From Nitrospira sp. (GTDB lineage: Bacteria; Nitrospirota; Nitrospiria; Nitrospirales; Nitrospiraceae): DNA of 52,081 bases. The notes under the pieces were generated by a model that saw only the letters and a program-made list of their open reading frames with translations, searched no databases and had not been told where the DNA came from. Position 1 is the first letter of the stretch; each line of letters begins with the position of its first letter. The position numbers and the translations under genes are program-made. Positions 47,668 to 52,081 of the stretch are shown in pieces. Location of the stretch: assembly GCA_024330925.1 (NCBI GenBank), contig JANDJK010000009.1, positions 1 to 52,081 of the forward strand, given 5' to 3'.

Positions 47668-48594
47668 TTAAGTATGATCGGATCGACAGACGACAGGTTC
47701 CAGGACGATCGGATGGTGGAAGCCAATGTGTCGGGGGATGGCGCTCAAGATCGTGTCCGCGACATAGCCCAAGTCGAGTACCGACTCGATGAAGGCGTCC
47801 ACGAGGGAGAGGTTGGCCGGGCTCATGCCCCGTTGATTCCATTTGGACATGTTCTTGGGGAATCGCTGGTCCTTGGCAGGGAGGAATTCGAATGGATGAC
47901 AGTAGAACACCAGGTGGAGTGATTGTCGGGCGATCCTCCGAATCATGGAGATGAGGACCGTCAGGCCCAGTACTCGCAGAGCGGCCAGGTTGATGGGGAA
48001 AAGATAAGCTGAAGGGGGAATTTCGACGAGTGGCCCATGACCGGGCTTTCCCAGATGGTGCAGGGAGGGGCGATAAGGCGCAAGGGGTGCCCAGAAGTAG
48101 TTGGTGTAATGAACGCGTCCGAATCCCATGTCGAAACGCCTGGCGGGGACGGAGGAATCGAAGCGATACCCTTCGTCGGCCAAGGCTCGAACGGTTGCTT
48201 CGCCGATACGAAGATTGGGTGCCCTGAAGACGACCGGGCGGATACCGCACGCGCTTTCGACGGCATCAGTTGCGAGCCGGATCCACTCTCGCTGTTGCTC
48301 GTAGCTTGCTAGCCGAAAATCTTCATCCTCTTCCAAGCTGCCGTGGGCCCAGCCATGAGTGCCCAATTCATGTCCGCGCCGATGGCAATCCCGCACCAGG
48401 TCCGGATACGACTCGGCGAATCGGCCGGCAAAAAAGATCGTCCCCGCGATCCGGTGTTTGTCGCAAAGGGTTAACAGGCGTTCCAGACCGAGTTGCGAGC
48501 CGGGCACCCAATCACAGTCGATCGTGAAGTGAAACTGGCGAACGGCGGCGTCGTTCAGTGCTTGTCCGATGGGTTGAGAGGAACCGGATTCCAT
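47668..48594 (-). CDS. Polysaccharide deacetylase (NodB/CE4) family protein
   Basis: 308 residues. The CE4 metal site is present: TIDCDW (Asp26, Asp28 region) and HELGTHGWAHGS with His80 and His84 as metal ligands, followed by FRAPNL with the arginine. The C-terminal half carries a hydrophobic stretch (LAALRVLGLTVLISMI) and LVFYCHPFEF. It may deacetylate a sugar of the polyene glycolipid or have nothing to do with the pigment; its substrate cannot be read from sequence. It starts ten bases after the chorismatase stop on the same strand. Confidence 0.84.
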   Translation of the reverse strand: MESGSSQPIGQALNDAAVRQFHFTIDCDWVPGSQLGLERLLTLCDKHRIAGTIFFAGRFAESYPDLVRDCHRRGHELGTHGWAHGSLEEDEDFRLASYEQQREWIRLATDAVESACGIRPVVFRAPNLRIGEATVRALADEGYRFDSSVPARRFDMGFGRVHYTNYFWAPLAPYRPSLHHLGKPGHGPLVEIPPSAYLFPINLAALRVLGLTVLISMIRRIARQSLHLVFYCHPFEFLPAKDQRFPKNMSKWNQRGMSPANLSLVDAFIESVLDLGYVADTILSAIPRHIGFHHPIVLEPVVCRSDHT

Positions 48595-48603
48595 GGCGCG
48601 TGA

Positions 48604-49653
48604 CTACTCGGAAACGATCAGGCCCTCGATTTCAACAAGCAATTCTTTTCGGCACAGGTCGCCCTGCAGGAACAGAAGAGGCTGTGAGGACAGTGGTGAC
48701 TGCTGAAGCACGCTGCGAATTGCAGGGAGTGAGCCGATGTTCCGTACATAGGCCTTGTACACCGCGCGGCTTGCTTTATCGAGAAAGTCAGTGTTACCCA
48801 TCGCTCCAGCCCGTTCGAGAATCGTCAAGATATTGCAAACTGACTCGCGCGTCTGGTCGGCTGGTCGGCCGAGATGTTGACTGGCGTGTCCCACCACGCT
48901 GGCTGTGCCGGCGATGAAAAGAGTGGTGCCGGCTTGAGATTGACACAAGGTTGCCCGTGCGAACGAGGGACTGCGTGGACCATACTCCGAGGGGTACTCG
49001 TACGCGTTCATCTGTCTTGGGTTGCCGAGATGGACGCCCGGTTTGGTGCTTGCGAGAAACATGATCTGGAGTGGACCAGATCGTGTCCCGACCGCCGTGG
49101 CGGCTGGCAGAGAGGTGGGGAAGCCAGGCAGCGATTCCGCGAGCGCCTGGTGCCGGCCGACGCAGAACCGCCGATACCGTTCCAGCCCGTCCTGGTCGTC
49201 ATTGATATGGGGGAAGTAGTTCCAGACGCGGCACAGGTGCGGATAGCCGACATTATTGAGATGGCGGAGGATTTCCCGGTAGGCATCGTCGGTCAGTGCA
49301 TCCAAAGACTGATTTGGTGGCTCATCCAGGCTGAGGACCCCGATGAGCCATTCTCCGTTCATGGCTGTGGAGAGCCCCCCATTGGTTGAAGTGTGAACCG
49401 GACGGTCCGAGGTCCAAACCTCCATCAACGGGGAGCCGGCAATCTGAGGAAGATCGGGAGCGATGACAGGGCAGCGGACGTCGCACAACAGAGGTTGCCC
49501 GAAAGAAACGATCGCCATTGGTGTCGGCGCTGACGCCGAATGAAGCAGGGACGACAACGTCCACGGTTCGATGTATGAAACGTGTAAATGAGATGATGTC
49601 CGTGGTGTGCCACGACCGGCAGTGGGCGTTCGATGAGTCGATACTGATGTCAT
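48604..49653 (-). CDS. Chorismatase of the FkbO/Hyg5/XanB2 family
   Basis: 349 residues. Family marks are VWNYFPHIN, GLERYRRFCVGRHQA, LPAATAVG, YEYPSEYGPRSPSFARA and the late FIAGTASVVGHASQ followed by QTRESVCNI. FkbO-type enzymes cleave chorismate to dihydroxycyclohexadiene or, in the Hyg5/XanB2 branch, to 3- and/or 4-hydroxybenzoate. XanB2 supplies the aryl starter of xanthomonadins, so in this locus the likely product is a hydroxybenzoate that the AMP-ligase then loads. Which isomer cannot be predicted by eye. It lies 21 bases after the halogenase-like gene. The N-terminal 30 residues are Ser/Thr-rich and not part of the fold. Confidence 0.87.
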   Translation of the reverse strand: MTSVSTHRTPTAGRGTPRTSSHLHVSYIEPWTLSSLLHSASAPTPMAIVSFGQPLLCDVRCPVIAPDLPQIAGSPLMEVWTSDRPVHTSTNGGLSTAMNGEWLIGVLSLDEPPNQSLDALTDDAYREILRHLNNVGYPHLCRVWNYFPHINDDQDGLERYRRFCVGRHQALAESLPGFPTSLPAATAVGTRSGPLQIMFLASTKPGVHLGNPRQMNAYEYPSEYGPRSPSFARATLCQSQAGTTLFIAGTASVVGHASQHLGRPADQTRESVCNILTILERAGAMGNTDFLDKASRAVYKAYVRNIGSLPAIRSVLQQSPLSSQPLLFLQGDLCRKELLVEIEGLIVSE

Positions 49654-49674
49654 ACGAGTTGTTTCTCGATCGCG

Positions 49675-51078
49675 TTATAAGGGTGGGGGAACAGCATAGT
49701 CCTGCAGCGTGGTAACGGTTTCCGGTACGCCCTGGAGTCGTCGTCGATGCGCGGCTTGATTGTCCCTGAAATTGAACAGGTAAACCAGATAGTAGGCCAT
49801 TTTGAACAGGAACAGGGGAATTTGGGTCGGCGACTTCCCGAAGGCATCGCCCGCCAAGATCGACAGCACCGCTTCTTCCATTTTGAAGACCGACCTTTCT
49901 GACATGAACAAGGCGCGGAAGGCCGGTTGGGTAAAGCGATAGATAAACCAGGAGTATGTTTTGATACCGCGGCGGACGAGCCGCTCGAACTCCTTTACGT
50001 GATGTGGATAGTCGGGAGACTTTTTCAAGTAGGCGTCCACGACCTCGGCTCCCAACATGGCACTGTTTAATGCCAGATGAACCCCGCTTGAAAATACGGG
50101 GTCGATGAAGGCGAAGGCGTCGCCCACCATCAGATAACCGTCACCTCTCATGGTTGTTCGCCGGTAGGAGTAGTTGGCAGCGGCATAGGCCCGTCCCAGC
50201 AGTTTGGCGTTCGCCATCCGTTCAGCCACCGGTCGGCAGAGGGCGATCGTATCCCACAAGAATTGCTCCAACGGGACCTTTCTTGTGCTGATGTAGGAGG
50301 GCCAGCACACGGCGCCGACGCTGGTCGTGCCATCCTTAAATGGAATGATCCACCACCAGCCATGGTCAAACCACACGATGCTGATGTTGCCTTCATCTCG
50401 TCCCGGTAGGCGGCGGACTCCCTCGAAATGGCCGAAAATCGCCGCGCTGTTGTGATGGGGATTGCGAGATTTGCCACCGAGCTGGGCGGAGAGAAAGGTG
50501 TCGCGTCCGCTGGCGTCAACCACGAAGTCGGCTTCATAGGTGAACGATCGCCCCGTTTCATCTTGTGCGTGAATCAAATGAGTTGAGTTGGCACGAAACT
50601 CGACGTGCTTGGCTCGGACCCCTTCATGGAGATGAACTCCTTTGGCCACGGCGTTGTCGATCAAGATCTTGTCGAATTCCGCCCGCTTCACTTGGTAGGC
50701 AAACGGTTGCGAGCCGTCGAGCGCTTTGGAGAAGTACAGAATGCGGGAGCGGCCATGGTAGGGGGAGACGACTTCGGCTCCATACTTGACGATCCCGATT
50801 TTTTCGATTTCCGACAACACGCCTAATCGTTTGAGCATCGGGAGCGAATGCGGGAGTAACGATTCGCCGATGTGGAAACGCGGGTGGCGGTCTTTTTCAA
50901 GGACGTGGACGTTCCACCCCCGCTCGGCAAGTAACGTGGAAATGGCCGCCCCAGCCGGTCCACCTCCCACTATGAGGACGTCGCATCTGATGGGGTCGTG
51001 ACTCTGTTGGACAGAAAGAGTAGTCACGGCTTCATCTGTCAGAAAGGTGCGGTCAGTATACCTAAGATCAGCGGTCAT
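49675..51078 (-). CDS. Flavin-dependent halogenase-like oxidoreductase
   Basis: 467 residues. After a variable start comes the FAD motif CDVLIVGGGPAGAAISTLLA (about 32-51), then HIGESLLPHSLPMLKRLG and KYGAEV with Lys98 at the place of the halogenase catalytic lysine, and GWWWIIPF (about 240-247), the WxWxIP motif that separates halogenases from monooxygenases. The C-terminal DAFAFIDPVFSSGVHLA is the flavin region of this branch. Many such proteins in pigment clusters are annotated as halogenases; some are not active on chloride. Bromination is known for xanthomonadins, so halogenation of the aryl head is plausible. First gene of the minus-strand operon, divergent from a small exported protein. 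Confidence 0.85.
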   Translation of the reverse strand: MTADLRYTDRTFLTDEAVTTLSVQQSHDPIRCDVLIVGGGPAGAAISTLLAERGWNVHVLEKDRHPRFHIGESLLPHSLPMLKRLGVLSEIEKIGIVKYGAEVVSPYHGRSRILYFSKALDGSQPFAYQVKRAEFDKILIDNAVAKGVHLHEGVRAKHVEFRANSTHLIHAQDETGRSFTYEADFVVDASGRDTFLSAQLGGKSRNPHHNSAAIFGHFEGVRRLPGRDEGNISIVWFDHGWWWIIPFKDGTTSVGAVCWPSYISTRKVPLEQFLWDTIALCRPVAERMANAKLLGRAYAAANYSYRRTTMRGDGYLMVGDAFAFIDPVFSSGVHLALNSAMLGAEVVDAYLKKSPDYPHHVKEFERLVRRGIKTYSWFIYRFTQPAFRALFMSERSVFKMEEAVLSILAGDAFGKSPTQIPLFLFKMAYYLVYLFNFRDNQAAHRRRLQGVPETVTTLQDYAVPPPL

Positions 51079-51120
51079 GACCAGTGCCGATGAGATTTCT
51101 TGCTCCGCTCCCCTTTCCCC

Positions 51121-51151
51121 TTGAGAGGATTTCGCCGGTTCGTGCTATGCT
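51121..51151 (+). promoter_or_regulatory. Candidate promoter of the small cationic protein gene
   Basis: TTGAGA at 51121-51126 and TATGCT at 51146-51151 with a 19-base spacer; a TGC just before the -10 makes it an extended -10. The next start codons are at 51176 and 51197. Confidence 0.5.
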
Positions 51152-51175
51152 TGACGGAAAGACACTCCGATTGCC

Positions 51176-51508
51176 ATGGCGAGCTACCTCTCACACATGA
51201 TGCGTTCGTCGCGGTCGTTTTTGATGCTTGGGCTGATGGTGTCTTTCTGGCTGGACGGAACGGTCGCGGCCCCTTCTGCATCGGCCGAAGACCGGGCGGA
51301 CAAGAGTCCGGGGGTGTTGGAACGGATCGGCCATACCGCCGTAACAGTCGGCAACAAGATCGAACAGGGCTTTACCAAGGCCGGCAGAAAATTGAAAGAA
51401 AAGAAGGTCGGAGAAAAGATCGAACGGAAGTTGAAAAAAGCCGCCGATAAAACGGCCCAGGGGTTCAAAAAAGCCAGAGACAAGATCGATAAGAAACTGA
51501 ACGACTGA
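51176..51508 (+). CDS. Small lysine-rich exported protein
   Basis: Up to 110 residues. A signal-peptide-like segment (SSRSFLMLGLMVSFWLDGTVAA, cleavage possibly near ASA) is followed by a very basic helix-forming region of about 60 residues with an imperfect 11- to 12-residue periodicity: GNKIEQGFTKAGRKLKEKK, GEKIERKLKKAADK, AQGFKKARDKIDKK. The pattern resembles amphipathic LEA- or apolipoprotein-like helices and may bind DNA, lipid or polyanions outside the cytoplasm. Not recognised as a named family. ATG 51176 or 51197. Promoter candidate upstream, stop shortly before the hydrolase gene. Confidence 0.62.
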   Translation: MASYLSHMMRSSRSFLMLGLMVSFWLDGTVAAPSASAEDRADKSPGVLERIGHTAVTVGNKIEQGFTKAGRKLKEKKVGEKIERKLKKAADKTAQGFKKARDKIDKKLND

Positions 51509-51589
51509 TCATCGCCCTCGTCCCTTTATTCCTGTCATATTGAAACTCAACCTGCTGAAACGAACCAAGGTCGGCGGGTCAGGCTCCTT

Positions 51590-52081
51590 ATGGGCATCCT
51601 CGATCAATTCTTCGTGTACTATCCCAAGCCCTGGCAAGATCACGATTGGGTGAGGATCAGCGGGCTGCCGCTCGAAGACGTGTGGTTTCAGTCCGGCGAC
51701 GGAGTGCGACTCTTCGGCTGGTATATCGAGTCGCGGGCGGATCGGCCGGTCATGCTTTGGTGTCACGGCAACGCGGGCAATATCATCCATCGACTGGATA
51801 ACGTGGGCCATCTGTATCGTATGGGATTGTCCGTGTTCCTGTTCGATTATCGGGGATACGGAAAGAGCCAACAGTACGATCCCTCCGAAAACGGCTTGTA
51901 TCAAGACGCGATGGGAGCCTATGACTGGCTCACCCGGATCAGAAAGATTCCGCCAGGCCGTATTTGTCTGTTCGGACGGTCGCTCGGCGCGGCCGTCGCC
52001 GGAGAACTGGCTGTACAACGGCCTGCCTCCTCGTTGATTTTGGAGTCGGCCTTTCCCTCGATCGAAGCGGTCGCGCGGCAC
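51590..52081 (+). CDS. Alpha/beta hydrolase, N-terminal part (cut by window edge)
   Basis: Translation from ATG 51590 gives 164 residues with no stop to the window edge. The pattern is that of ABHD13/BEM46-type serine hydrolases: MLWCHGNAGNIIHRL (oxyanion region), FLFDYRGYGKS and the nucleophile elbow LFGRSLGAAVAGEL (Ser about residue 133), then LILESAFPSI. The Asp and His of the triad lie outside the window. Substrate unknown. The minus-strand frame over the same bases is a shadow. It lies about 80 bases after the cationic protein gene; a link to the pigment locus is not shown. Confidence 0.85.
   Translation, partial: MGILDQFFVYYPKPWQDHDWVRISGLPLEDVWFQSGDGVRLFGWYIESRADRPVMLWCHGNAGNIIHRLDNVGHLYRMGLSVFLFDYRGYGKSQQYDPSENGLYQDAMGAYDWLTRIRKIPPGRICLFGRSLGAAVAGELAVQRPASSLILESAFPSIEAVARH

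Noticed and set aside
51509..52081. Minus-strand open frame at the right edge
   Set aside because: It is antisense to the alpha/beta hydrolase, whose motifs (HGNAGN, GRSLGAA) are unmistakable on the plus strand.

Overview
The window reads as a chromosomal segment of a Nitrospira-type bacterium (phylum Nitrospirota; nitrite oxidiser or comammox). This rests on a nearly complete reverse (reductive) TCA cycle gene set: split ATP-citrate lyase AclBA, a five-gene 2-oxoacid:ferredoxin oxidoreductase, a monomeric-type isocitrate dehydrogenase and a soluble-looking fumarate reductase/succinate dehydrogenase pair. Gene density is high, and no insertion sequence, phage gene, CRISPR array, tRNA or rRNA was recognised. 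The assignment comes from gene content alone, without any search.

Layout. 1-1.3 kb: minus-strand end piece of apaH, queF and a free-standing C-terminal module of methylenetetrahydrofolate reductase. 1.7-5.9 kb: a five-gene 2-oxoacid:ferredoxin oxidoreductase operon (order beta, gamma, delta, epsilon, alpha) closed by a hairpin terminator. 6-10.4 kb: housekeeping and unknown genes (an Rsm22-type methyltransferase, an FkbM methyltransferase, two small minus-strand proteins, mutM). 10.5-23.2 kb: aclB, aclA, aconitase, isocitrate dehydrogenase, Fe-S and flavoprotein subunits of a fumarate reductase, sucC and sucD, all on the plus strand. With the oxidoreductase at 1.7-5.9 kb this covers most of the carbon-fixing reverse TCA cycle; malate dehydrogenase and fumarase are not in the window. 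23.6-36.4 kb: envelope genes (an outer-membrane beta-barrel, an orphan secretin with a PilZ-like protein, a 1373-residue TPR/acidic-linker/membrane protein, an AIM24 protein, an M48 protease, a DUF3015 protein and a DUF4105 protein).

36.5-51.1 kb is the most unusual part: two convergent operons that together look like an aryl-polyene/xanthomonadin-type pigment locus. The plus-strand operon encodes a UbiE-like methyltransferase, an acyl carrier protein, an acyl-activating ligase, two hotdog dehydratases, an LpxL-like acyltransferase, a LolA-like protein, an MMPL exporter, a ketosynthase, a chain-length-factor-like partner, a ketoreductase and a family 2 glycosyltransferase, with most genes overlapping by a few bases. 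The minus-strand operon encodes a flavin-dependent halogenase-like enzyme, a chorismatase of the FkbO/Hyg5/XanB2 type, a polysaccharide deacetylase and a lipoprotein. The inferred model is: chorismate gives a hydroxybenzoate starter; the ligase loads it on the carrier protein; KS/CLF, KR and DH build a conjugated polyene; halogenase and methyltransferase decorate it; acyltransferase, LolA-like protein and MMPL pump place it in the outer membrane. The window ends with a small cationic exported protein and the start of an alpha/beta hydrolase.
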